NCBI GenBank assembly: GCA_045546555.1
Contig: JAZQCY010000169.1
Location: 1 to 10,741, forward strand
Length of the DNA stretch: 10,741 nucleotides
Reading direction: 5' to 3'
Source: UMGS172 sp045546555
GTDB lineage: Bacteria > Bacillota > Clostridia > Oscillospirales > Acutalibacteraceae
Shown piece by piece: positions 1-5,997 of this stretch. Numbering within the stretch: position 1 is the first letter of the stretch; each line of letters opens with the position of its first letter. Made by a program: the position numbers and the translations under genes. The notes below the pieces were generated by a model, which was not told the origin of the DNA, made no database searches, and was given only the letters and a program-made list of their open reading frames with translations.

Positions 1-38
1 TAAGTGTTGTCTTCCTAAGACCGCTTGGCCTCCGACTT
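1..38 (-). other. Residual DNBSEQ/MGI sequencing adapter at contig end
   Basis: Read on the minus strand, bases 38 down to 7 begin AAGTCGGAGG and end AGGAAGACAA. As I remember it, this is the full 32-base MGI/BGI DNBSEQ 3' adapter without a mismatch. Bases 6-1 (CACTTA on the same strand) would be the start of the library barcode that follows this adapter. Genomic sequence therefore seems to begin at about base 39, and the window edge is a contig end where reads ran through a short insert. The match is from memory, not a database search. Nothing in this stretch should be annotated as biology. Confidence 0.93.
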
Positions 39-69
39 AATTTTCCTATTTGGAAATTTAAACCGTTAA

Positions 70-158
70 TGGCGGAGAGGAAGGGATTCGAACCCTTGTG
101 GGGTTGCCCCCAAACGGTTTTCAAGACCGCCTCGTTATGACCACTTCGATACCTCTCC
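70..158 (-). tRNA. tRNA-Ser (anticodon UGA)
   Basis: On the minus strand the acceptor stem GGAGAGG (158-152) pairs with CCTCTCC (80-74), followed by discriminator G (73) and an encoded CCA (72-70). The anticodon loop CTTGAAA puts TGA at 123-121, reading UCA and probably other UCN serine codons. A long variable arm (GGGG-GCAA-CCCC) marks it as a class II tRNA, and the T-arm has the usual GGGTTCGAATCCC. It has its own promoter about 57 bases upstream. Downstream, a weak imperfect hairpin (TTTCC/GGAAA, around 41-57) may be part of a terminator, but the contig is replaced by adapter before any T-run could be seen. Confidence 0.97.
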
Positions 159-214
159 GTATAAATCGTCATGACCCTACCGAAATTTTGTGCGGACTTA
201 TCCAACGCCTAAAG

Positions 215-243
215 ATTTTAACACAAATTAAAGGCGATGTCAA
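215..243 (-). promoter_or_regulatory. Promoter for tRNA-Ser
   Basis: On the minus strand a perfect TTGACA (-35, 243-238) and TAAAAT (-10, 220-215) are separated by 17 bases. An A/T-rich stretch lies directly upstream of the -35 and could act as an UP element, as is usual for stable RNA genes. The rest of the gap between the tRNA and the first AraC gene (159-312) shows no gene and no convincing terminator. Only a 5-bp TTGCC/GGCAA hairpin follows the AraC stop codon, so some readthrough from that operon into the tRNA is possible. Confidence 0.85.
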
Positions 244-312
244 CACATTTTTAAAATTTATTCTTAAAATGTTACATTATTAAGGCTCTTTGCCGGGTGG
301 CTTTGGCAATAC

Positions 313-1149
313 TTATTCCTGCTCACGGTATTCGGTGGGTGAAATGCCCGTTACCTTTCGGAAAACACGGCTGAAATATAACGGATCACGGAATCCGCAT
401 CTTTGCGCAATCTCGGCAATCGTCAGCTCGGAGAAGCGCAGAAGCTCACTCGAAAGCTCGATCCTCAAATTCTGCCGATACTGTGTGGGTGGAACACCGA
501 AAACATCTGAAAATACATGGGTAAATCTGCTACGGCTCAAGTTGCACCTTGCGGCCATATTATCGAAATTGATTTCCTCGGTATAATGCTTATTGATATA
601 ATCAGCCTCACGACGCACCATTTTCTCGGTTTCAGTGGACAAAGAACTCACTTTGTCGGAAAGGGCTGATACTATCCTCAACAAATTGCCGATTGCGGCC
701 AGTCTGCGACCCGTTCTGTTGCTGTAAAACAGTGACTCAAACAGTCGGGCAACGTCACTCGAAACATTGCGGAGGACGGTTATTTTATTAGCGTCAAAGC
801 TCTCCATCATTTCTTTTGCGGCGGTGCCTATGAAATGGACATAGTATCCCAGACTTTGTCTTTTTCTGTTATTTATTCTGTAAATGTAATCGCTTGGGAC
901 ATTCGGTGGGATTATAAAGCAATCACCCGGCTTTAGCGCATAATGCACTCCGTCGTCAAAAAGGTCGATGAGCCCCTCGGTAACCAATTGGATCAGCCAA
1001 TCGTAACGACCCTCTGCACGGCAGATTCTGCAATCACCTTTAAAGCGCTGATATGAGGCTATCTCCACACCTGCACAGTTGATCTGTAAAAATTTATCAG
1101 ACTCAAAATCGGATTTATCGTATCCCTTTTTGACATTGAAAACAAGCAT
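313..1149 (-). CDS. AraC-family transcriptional regulator (copy B, downstream)
   Basis: 278-residue DNA-binding regulator with the usual AraC/XylS layout. The N-terminal half (about residues 20-110) is a cupin-type ligand-sensing domain (AraC_binding-like), with the typical GD-FIIPP turn at residues 75-82. The C-terminal part (about 180-278) has two helix-turn-helix motifs, with probable recognition helices around SRSRFTHVF (205-213) and DPLYFSRVF (255-263). The ATG is preceded by AGGAGG with a 10-base spacer and lies 25 bases after the stop of the upstream paralogue, so the two genes form one operon. The proteins align without gaps over nearly their whole length at roughly 70% identity by eye. 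Its likely target is the divergent esterase unit. The ligand is unknown; a sugar or oligosaccharide is a guess from context. Confidence 0.93.
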   Translation of the reverse strand: MLVFNVKKGYDKSDFESDKFLQINCAGVEIASYQRFKGDCRICRAEGRYDWLIQLVTEGLIDLFDDGVHYALKPGDCFIIPPNVPSDYIYRINNRKRQSLGYYVHFIGTAAKEMMESFDANKITVLRNVSSDVARLFESLFYSNRTGRRLAAIGNLLRIVSALSDKVSSLSTETEKMVRREADYINKHYTEEINFDNMAARCNLSRSRFTHVFSDVFGVPPTQYRQNLRIELSSELLRFSELTIAEIAQRCGFRDPLYFSRVFRKVTGISPTEYREQE

Positions 1150-1174
1150 CGTTCCATAGCCTCCTGATTTTTAT

Positions 1175-2017
1175 TTAAAAGTTATCCGTCTCACGGAATT
1201 CGGTGGGTGAAACTCCCGTCACCTTTTTGAAAACACGGCTGAAATACAGTTGATTTTTAAAGCCGCATCTTTGTGCTATCTCGGCAATCAGCAGCTCGGA
1301 GAAGCGCAGAAGCTCGCTTGCCTGCTCGATCCTCAGATTCTGCTGATACTGTGTGGGCGGCAGACCGAAAATATCGGAAAACACGTGGGTAAATCGGCTG
1401 CGGCTGAGGTTGCACCGCTTGGCCATAACGTCAAAGTCTATATCCTCGGTATAATGCTTGTTGATATAATCGGCCTCACGGCGCACTATTTTCTCGGTTT
1501 CGGTGGGCAAGAATTTTGCCTCGTCGGAAAGCACCGACACGATCCTCAACAAAGTTCCGAGTGAGGCAATTCTGCGCCCTGTTCTTTTACTGTAAAACAG
1601 CGATTCAAACAGGCGAGAAACGTCGCCCGGAACATTGCGGAAAACGGCTACCCCCCGAACACCGAGACTGTCCATCAGCTCTTTTGCGGCGGTGCCGCTG
1701 AAATGAACATAATACCCCTCAGTTTGTCTTTTCTTGCCATTTATTCTGTAAATATAGTCGTTTGTAACACCCGGTGGGATTATAAAACAATCACCCGACT
1801 TCAGGGCGTAATGTACGTCACCGTCATAAAGGTCGATAACACCTTCCGTGACCAGTTGTATCTGCCAATCGTTGCGACCTTCGGGTCTGAATATCCTGCA
1901 ATCTCCCTGAAAACGCTCGTAAGAGCCTACCGCTACACCTGCACAGTTGATCTCTAAAAAGTTTTTGGACTCAATATCGGTTTTTTCGTTACCTTTTGTT
2001 CTATTGATAACATACAT
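1175..2017 (-). CDS. AraC-family transcriptional regulator (copy A, promoter-proximal)
   Basis: 280-residue paralogue of the next gene: an N-terminal cupin sensor domain followed by a C-terminal double helix-turn-helix. The first recognition helix and its flank (RCNLSRSRFTHVFSD) is identical to that of copy B, and the second is nearly so (NQLYFSRVF versus DPLYFSRVF). I place the start at the ATG at 2017 because it aligns residue for residue with the N-terminus of copy B. An in-frame GTG at 2026 would add three residues but has a worse-spaced ribosome binding site; GAAGG at about 2033-2029 suits the ATG better. It is the first gene after the promoter at 2053-2081, and direct repeats beside that promoter suggest autoregulation. 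It probably regulates the divergent carbohydrate esterase unit. Confidence 0.93.
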   Translation of the reverse strand: MYVINRTKGNEKTDIESKNFLEINCAGVAVGSYERFQGDCRIFRPEGRNDWQIQLVTEGVIDLYDGDVHYALKSGDCFIIPPGVTNDYIYRINGKKRQTEGYYVHFSGTAAKELMDSLGVRGVAVFRNVPGDVSRLFESLFYSKRTGRRIASLGTLLRIVSVLSDEAKFLPTETEKIVRREADYINKHYTEDIDFDVMAKRCNLSRSRFTHVFSDIFGLPPTQYQQNLRIEQASELLRFSELLIAEIAQRCGFKNQLYFSRVFKKVTGVSPTEFRETDNF

Positions 2018-2052
2018 TATCCTCACCGCCTTCGATTTTTGCTGTTATCTTT

Positions 2053-2081
2053 ATTATATATTGGAAAGCCGCCCTCGTCAA
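2053..2081 (-). promoter_or_regulatory. Promoter of the tandem araC operon
   Basis: On the minus strand TTGACG (2081-2076) and a perfect TATAAT (2058-2053) are separated by 17 bases. The predicted transcript starts near 2046, leaving a leader of about 30 bases before the ATG at 2017. The -35 lies one base from the edge of the 21-bp repeat array, so a regulator bound there could touch polymerase. Confidence 0.85.
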
Positions 2082-2082
2082 T

Positions 2083-2166
2083 AGTAGATTATGTATGCAA
2101 AACAGCAGGTTTGTGCATATAAACGGCAGTTTTGTGTATATGGATAGCTGATTTGTGTATTTCAAT
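2083..2166 (+). repeat. 21-bp phased direct repeats: probable AraC-type operator array
   Basis: Three direct repeats start at 2104, 2125 and 2146, exactly 21 bp apart. They share the pattern (A/G)GC(A/T)G-TTTGTG(T/C)AT. A fourth, degenerate copy at 2083-2103 (AGTAGATTATGTAT) fits after a one-base deletion. A 21-bp direct-repeat spacing, two helical turns, is the hallmark of AraC-type sites, where each monomer's two helix-turn-helix motifs read one half-site. The last repeat covers the -35 position of the plus-strand esterase promoter, and the first abuts the -35 of the minus-strand araC promoter. The repeats are seen directly; their use by the two neighbouring AraC proteins is inferred. Confidence 0.75.
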
Positions 2167-2188
2167 ATTTTTGCCGTTATGCTATACT
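2160..2188 (+). promoter_or_regulatory. Promoter of the esterase unit, probably activator-dependent
   Basis: An extended -10, TGCTATACT (2180-2188), is clear. The -35 position 17 bases upstream (TTTCAA, 2160-2165) is poor and lies inside the last 21-bp repeat. A weak -35 overlapped by an activator site is the class II arrangement of AraC-activated promoters. Transcription would start near 2195, giving a leader of about 32 bases. Confidence 0.7.
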
Positions 2189-2226
2189 TTATTTGTAAAA
2201 ATATTCATTTTGAAAGGATGGACACT

Positions 2227-5200
2227 ATGAAACGCAAGCTTTTAAGTCTGATGCTTTGCATCTGTATGTTGGTTTCGGTCGTTTCCGTGGGACTGGTCGG
2301 CAGTACCTCGGCCAAAACCGTAACCACATACCTTGACAAGGTATCACTAACCTTTGACGGTGATGCACCTTACGGCATACCGTTACACCGTGGATTGACC
2401 ACTATAGGCTATGAAAACGGTTACGCATTGTTGCACAATGATGACGGCAACGGCGGTACAGCCTATATAGGCAAGGACGGCACCGTTGGTGCTACACCCA
2501 TTAACCGCAAAGACAAAAATACGGACCTTGTTGCCGAGGCAAAAAGTAACCTGTTTATGTGCGAGGCAGGTAAGACCTACCGTTTGAAATTCGATTTTAA
2601 ATACCTTGCAGGTACAGGCGGTATAACAAAAACTGTAGATATCTGGACGGTTCCCGACCCCACCGCATCATCAATATCCGATTATAAAATGGGCAAGCGC
2701 GCAACACTTGTTGAATCGCAGGCCGCAACGATGACGATTGCTGAGACCGCAACCGTTTTGACCGAGGATACCGAGTGGGCTTCGGCTTATTATATCTTTA
2801 CGGTCAACGACGACCAGACCGACGGTGTTGCTATAGGTATGCATCCCGGTTACAGCGCCACCTATCACTCGTATCTCGCTGTCGATAACCTCACCATCAG
2901 CGAGGTTGCCGAAGGCTTTGAGTATAACGAAAGCCGCCTGCACACCATGGACGATACAGTTAATGACGCTTTCATTAAAGCCTCGGGCTGTAACGACGGA
3001 ACCGCCTTGGTCGATAATTACGACGAGGAACACGGAAGTGTTCTGAAGCTGGTCGGCGGCAACTATGCCCGTCTTGGATTTGAAGACTTTGATATCAAGC
3101 AGAATCGCAAATATTATGTTTATTTTGATGCCAAGGCCGAAACCGATAACGCACAGCCTGTGACGGTGTTGGGCGTCAACGGTTCGGGCACAGGAAGCTG
3201 CCGTTTCTTCTTCACGGGCTTCCAGACCCCTTACGACAAAGGTGCATCCTTCTTTATTGACGGCAAGCAGGTCACCGCCGCAAATCTCAAATTCTCAACC
3301 GAGTGGCAGCGCTATGGCATCATCATCGACACATCCAACGAAACTCTTCTCTCAAAAATAACAAGCTATCAATCAAACTTTTGGAACAGCAAAATCCACT
3401 TCCTCTTTGGTGTAAGCGGTGCAACAGCTTACTTTGATAATGTTCAGGTGATTGAGGTTGAGAGCATTCCCGAGGCAGTTCCCGCTGAAAACGATGCCTC
3501 TGCCGCCGCTTCTATCCGTGTGGCAAAAGCCGCCGAAGACAATAACGGTGTTTATCTTTCGGCAGGTCTCAGATTCAGAGGTACTATTGACAACAGCGTA
3601 AAGGAGACCGCCGATGAGATCGGCTTCCTTGTTGCCCCCTCCTCCTCTGTTATGACTGACACCGATTGGTATAAGCTTGAAAGCGGTCTTAACCCCATTG
3701 TCAGACAGGGTGTTTGCTATAAAAAGGATGTTACCGACATCGTTTATGAGCAGGGCACCAATCAGACCGCATATCAGATGATACTCACCGGACTTTCGAC
3801 CGAGGATGGCAAGACAGCTTATATGAGACGCTTCACTGCCGTTATGTACGTAAAATCGGGCGAAGCCTACACCTATTACGCTTTGGGCGAGACCTCCTAC
3901 AATCAGGTAGCCGCAACCTATAAGGTAATGAACGTTGACTTCGATGCACCGTCTGACGGTGCAGGTCTCGTCACCGTAAGCGATGAATGGAAGACCCACC
4001 CTCAGGATTATAAGCTTGTAGCCTTCACCTTTGATGACGGCCCTAAAGACGTTGACGGCAATGACCCCACCAACAACGCCACCCGAATGATAAACACCCT
4101 TAACAAATATGCCGGTGCAGGCACTATGTTTGTTATAGGAAATGCTATCAACACACGTGGTGTCGGTCAGCTGGAGTATGCTGTGTCCAAGGGCTTTGAG
4201 ATCGCAAGCCACACTTATACCCACACAAATATCAACAAGGCTTATCTTGAAGCCAACCCCGATTACACGGCGCAAGACTACATAGACGAACAGATCAAGC
4301 CCTTGAATGATCTGCTCGAAGAAAAGATGGGTATTACACCTAAGTTCCTGCGTGCCTCCAACGGCTCCTGCCCTCAGCAGGTCATTGATGCTGCCGCCGC
4401 AATGAATATGCCGCTTGTTTTCGGCAACCAGGACGAGGCAGGCAACACCGTTGCAACGGGTGACTATAAAGACGACACCACCGCCGACGAGGTCTACAAC
4501 GCTATTATGAGCTCGATGTATGACGGCAAGGTCATACTGATGCACCATACCGATTGCTCTGCCGAAGCACTTGAAAGACTCTGCCCCGAGCTTTATGCTA
4601 TGGGCTACCGCTTTGTAACCCTTTCCGAATTGTTAGAATACAAGCTGAAGGTTACCGATATTACTCAGGTCGATGTAGCCAACAGCTTTGGCGGTAACTC
4701 CGGTATTTATGACATTGATGATGTTGAGCTTAAATACTACAACGAGGATCAGTGGTTCCTGCATCCTGAGGACTATAAGCTGCTTGCCTTCACCTTTGAT
4801 GACGGCCCTACCGTTTCCGAAGCAGGCGATAACCCCGTCACCAAGATAATCGACCTTTTTGAGGATTACAACGGTTATGCAACCTTCTTCTTTACGGGAA
4901 GAAGCCTTGCAAGCAACGGCACCGGTATCCCCAAATACGCACTTTCCAAGGGCAACGAGCTTGCCAACCATTCGTATAACCATGCGAGCTTAAATACCGA
5001 TGTGACCGACAAGGAAGGAACCATTGCCGAGATCAAGAATGTCAACGACTGGTACCGTGACAATCTCGAGTACGAGTGCAAGTGGTTCAGAGGCGCAGGC
5101 TTCTCGCAGAACAGCTATATGTGGGATTATCTCGAGTCTATCGGTATGCCTGCGATTCACAGAGCCGAAGTCTTGGGTTCTGACTATTCGGGCGGCACCT

Positions 5201-5466
5201 CCACGGCTGAGTCAATAATTGAGCATATCCGTTCGTTAGAGCTGACCAACGGCTCCGTCATTTTGGGACATTCGACCAATACCCAAAATGTCACACCCGA
5301 TGCTTTGGCAGTACTTCTTCCCGAGCTTTATGCCGAGGGCTACCGTTTCTGCACACTTTCGCAGTTGTTCTCGCTTCAGGGTATCGACTATGAGGATATC
5401 CCCACCGGTGAATATATCCAGGGTGTTACCGTAGAAAACGGCGAAGCCGTCTACAGCTTTAGATAG
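2227..5466 (+). CDS. Exported modular protein with two NodB/CE4 polysaccharide deacetylase domains
   Basis: 1079-residue secreted protein. Residues 1-29 form a signal peptide (KRK, a hydrophobic core, then STSA-K as probable cleavage site). Residues about 30-228 and 230-415 look like two beta-sandwich carbohydrate-binding modules, and 425-575 is a further all-beta module I cannot name. Two CE4 domains follow. Domain 1 (about 590-815) has TFDDGP (601-606), HTYTH (662-666), R709 and MHH (772-774). Domain 2 (about 838-1055) has TFDDGP (856-861), HSYNH (915-919), R955 and GHS (1014-1016). Both keep the metal-binding D-H-H triad and catalytic Asp/His, but the usual RPPYG motif is RASNG or RGAGF. 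The family removes N- or O-acetyl groups from peptidoglycan, chitin or xylan; the substrate here is unknown. No dockerin or LPXTG anchor is visible. ATG 2227 has AAAGGA 8 bases upstream. Longer in-frame starts at 2155 and 2218 lie upstream of the predicted transcript start or lack a spaced ribosome binding site. Confidence 0.93.
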   Translation: MKRKLLSLMLCICMLVSVVSVGLVGSTSAKTVTTYLDKVSLTFDGDAPYGIPLHRGLTTIGYENGYALLHNDDGNGGTAYIGKDGTVGATPINRKDKNTDLVAEAKSNLFMCEAGKTYRLKFDFKYLAGTGGITKTVDIWTVPDPTASSISDYKMGKRATLVESQAATMTIAETATVLTEDTEWASAYYIFTVNDDQTDGVAIGMHPGYSATYHSYLAVDNLTISEVAEGFEYNESRLHTMDDTVNDAFIKASGCNDGTALVDNYDEEHGSVLKLVGGNYARLGFEDFDIKQNRKYYVYFDAKAETDNAQPVTVLGVNGSGTGSCRFFFTGFQTPYDKGASFFIDGKQVTAANLKFSTEWQRYGIIIDTSNETLLSKITSYQSNFWNSKIHFLFGVSGATAYFDNVQVIEVESIPEAVPAENDASAAASIRVAKAAEDNNGVYLSAGLRFRGTIDNSVKETADEIGFLVAPSSSVMTDTDWYKLESGLNPIVRQGVCYKKDVTDIVYEQGTNQTAYQMILTGLSTEDGKTAYMRRFTAVMYVKSGEAYTYYALGETSYNQVAATYKVMNVDFDAPSDGAGLVTVSDEWKTHPQDYKLVAFTFDDGPKDVDGNDPTNNATRMINTLNKYAGAGTMFVIGNAINTRGVGQLEYAVSKGFEIASHTYTHTNINKAYLEANPDYTAQDYIDEQIKPLNDLLEEKMGITPKFLRASNGSCPQQVIDAAAAMNMPLVFGNQDEAGNTVATGDYKDDTTADEVYNAIMSSMYDGKVILMHHTDCSAEALERLCPELYAMGYRFVTLSELLEYKLKVTDITQVDVANSFGGNSGIYDIDDVELKYYNEDQWFLHPEDYKLLAFTFDDGPTVSEAGDNPVTKIIDLFEDYNGYATFFFTGRSLASNGTGIPKYALSKGNELANHSYNHASLNTDVTDKEGTIAEIKNVNDWYRDNLEYECKWFRGAGFSQNSYMWDYLESIGMPAIHRAEVLGSDYSGGTSTAESIIEHIRSLELTNGSVILGHSTNTQNVTPDALAVLLPELYAEGYRFCTLSQLFSLQGIDYEDIPTGEYIQGVTVENGEAVYSFR

Positions 5467-5477
5467 GAGGCTTTGAT

Positions 5478-5621
5478 ATGAAGGAATATCTGAAACCCGA
5501 AATTAAGGTTGTAGTTCTTCAGCCTGTAGAGCGCATTGCAAGCACCGTTCCTACAGTTGTTGATGCTGATTTCGACGAAATCAGCATCAACGGTGATTTT
5601 GGCAATGACTTCTGGGACTAA
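5478..5621 (+). CDS. Small coupled protein of unknown function (47 residues)
   Basis: An ATG at 5478 follows a perfect AGGAGG (5465-5470) by 7 bases. That site overlaps the TAG stop of the esterase gene, so translation is likely coupled. The product starts MKEYLKPEIKVVVLQP and ends GDFGNDFWD. It has a basic/hydrophobic N-terminal third, a very acidic Asp/Phe-rich C-terminus, no cysteine, no signal peptide and no membrane segment. The start (Y-x-KPEI followed by V/L-rich residues) resembles short proteins I have seen in gut Clostridia and Bacteroidetes, but I know of no function. It could be a partner or regulator of the exported enzyme or a peptide precursor; neither is shown by sequence. The gene holds a perfect 15-bp hairpin and is followed closely by a terminator, so it is the last gene of the unit. 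Confidence 0.75.
   Translation: MKEYLKPEIKVVVLQPVERIASTVPTVVDADFDEISINGDFGNDFWD
5559..5591 (+). repeat. Perfect 15-bp inverted repeat with 3-base loop inside the small gene
   Basis: Bases 5559-5573 and 5577-5591 are exact reverse complements around the loop GAC, and G-T wobbles could extend the stem by about three pairs. It is not followed by a T-run, so it is not an ordinary intrinsic terminator. In RNA it would be a very stable hairpin spanning codons for the acidic stretch DADFDEISIN. It lies 46 bases before the terminator stem. Confidence 0.85.
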
Positions 5622-5637
5622 AATTTAATCAACCTAT

Positions 5638-5680
5638 AAAAACCGTTCTGTTTTTTAAAAGACAGAACGGTTTTTTCTTT
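5638..5680 (+). terminator. Intrinsic terminator of the esterase/small-gene unit
   Basis: A 14-bp stem (5638-5651 with 5662-5675, core CCGTTCTGT/ACAGAACGG) is followed by a T-rich tract TTTTTTCTTTT. It starts 16 bases after the small gene's stop codon. The A-run on the left arm would allow some termination in the opposite direction too. Confidence 0.92.
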
Positions 5681-5818
5681 TGACAAATCCCCTGATCTTT
5701 GGGTTTCAAAATGCGAAATTGACCCATAAAAGGTCGAATTTTGGCTGAAATTGTGCATCTTGCACAATTTTTATCAAAAAAATCTACTTGCATAAATGGA
5801 AAAATGCCAAATTAACTA
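5681..5818 (+). other. A/T-rich spacer without a recognisable gene
   Basis: No open frame with a plausible ribosome binding site is present on either strand. It contains a small GACC/GGTC hairpin (5721-5735) and the orphan hairpin described separately. TTGACA at 5680-5685 and TTGACC at 5719-5724 have no matching -10 at 16-18 bases, so I do not call them promoters. Confidence 0.6.
5748..5775 (+). terminator. Orphan terminator-like hairpin
   Basis: A perfect 10-bp stem AAATTGTGCA/TGCACAATTT (5748-5757 with 5761-5770) with a TCT loop is followed by TTAT. It lies 70 bases beyond the esterase-unit terminator, with no gene between. It could be a backup terminator, a terminator for an antisense or small RNA, or a protein-binding palindrome (TTGTGCA-N3-TGCACAA). 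The short T-run makes terminator function uncertain. Confidence 0.5.
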
Positions 5819-5847
5819 TTGAATTTTCCAATTTACATTGCTAAAAT
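5819..5847 (+). promoter_or_regulatory. Promoter of the glgCDA operon
   Basis: TTGAAT (5819-5824) and TAAAAT (5842-5847) are separated by 17 bases, in A/T-rich surroundings. Transcription would start near 5854, giving a leader of about 144 bases before glgC. An alternative pair, TTTACA (5832-5837) with TAATAT (5858-5863), has a 20-base spacer and is less likely. Confidence 0.65.
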
Positions 5848-5853
5848 ATAAAT

Positions 5854-5997
5854 AGGTTAATATTTCTCGCATTATGTCCACACACAATGAGGAATAATCA
5901 TTATGTAAATACAGTAGATTATTATGGACAGGTCTGCGCAAACAGATGACCTAAAGGCATAAGCCTTCATATAAAAAACTGCAAGGAGTGACCATAA
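5854..5997 (+). promoter_or_regulatory. Structured 5' leader of the glgCDA mRNA
   Basis: Three hairpins can be drawn by eye. The first is GTCCA (5876-5880) with TGGAC (5925-5929), closing AATAATC (5893-5899) paired with GATTATT (5917-5923). The second is AGGTC/GACCT around 5930-5951, or alternatively TCTG/CAGA. The third is AAGGC-ATAA-GCCTT near 5953-5966. An A-rich stretch and the glgC ribosome binding site AAGGAG (5983-5988) follow. CATTATGT occurs twice, about 29 bases apart. I recognise no known riboswitch class. The leader could control translation of glgC or bind a regulator, but the folding is hand-drawn and no function is shown. Confidence 0.45.

Noticed and set aside
1..38. A second tRNA-like 5' end (CCAAGCGGTCTTAGG resembles a D-arm)
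   Set aside because: The stretch is explained completely by the DNBSEQ adapter and has no anticodon or T-arm.
98..283. Open frame of 61 codons on the plus strand
   Set aside because: It runs through the tRNA-Ser gene on the opposite strand and has no ribosome binding site or recognisable protein character.
2083..2166. CRISPR-like array
   Set aside because: The 21-bp period has no constant repeat/variable spacer division, the repeats are degenerate, and no cas gene is present. The position between divergent promoters fits operators far better.
2155..2226. A longer N-terminus for the esterase starting at ATG 2155
   Set aside because: That ATG lies inside the last operator repeat and upstream of the -10 box at 2183-2188, has no ribosome binding site, and would bury the signal peptide behind 24 extra residues.
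3373..4548. A 391-codon open frame on the minus strand, and a similar 226-codon one at 8679-9359
   Set aside because: Both lie wholly antisense to genes with clear protein families, have no ribosome binding site or promoter, and encode low-information sequence rich in I, V, G and N. They arise because the sense genes rarely use TTA, CTA and TCA codons.
5887..5949. A 20-codon leader peptide in front of glgC
   Set aside because: No ribosome binding site precedes it, there is no run of a regulatory codon, and it overlaps the drawn hairpins. It is likely chance.
5930..5990. preQ1-I-like or c-di-GMP-like riboswitch in the glg leader (ATAAAAAACT, GCGCAAAC, CCTAAAGGC)
   Set aside because: The short motifs match by eye only. 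The required stem-loop and pseudoknot arrangement is not present, and the downstream genes do not fit those ligands.
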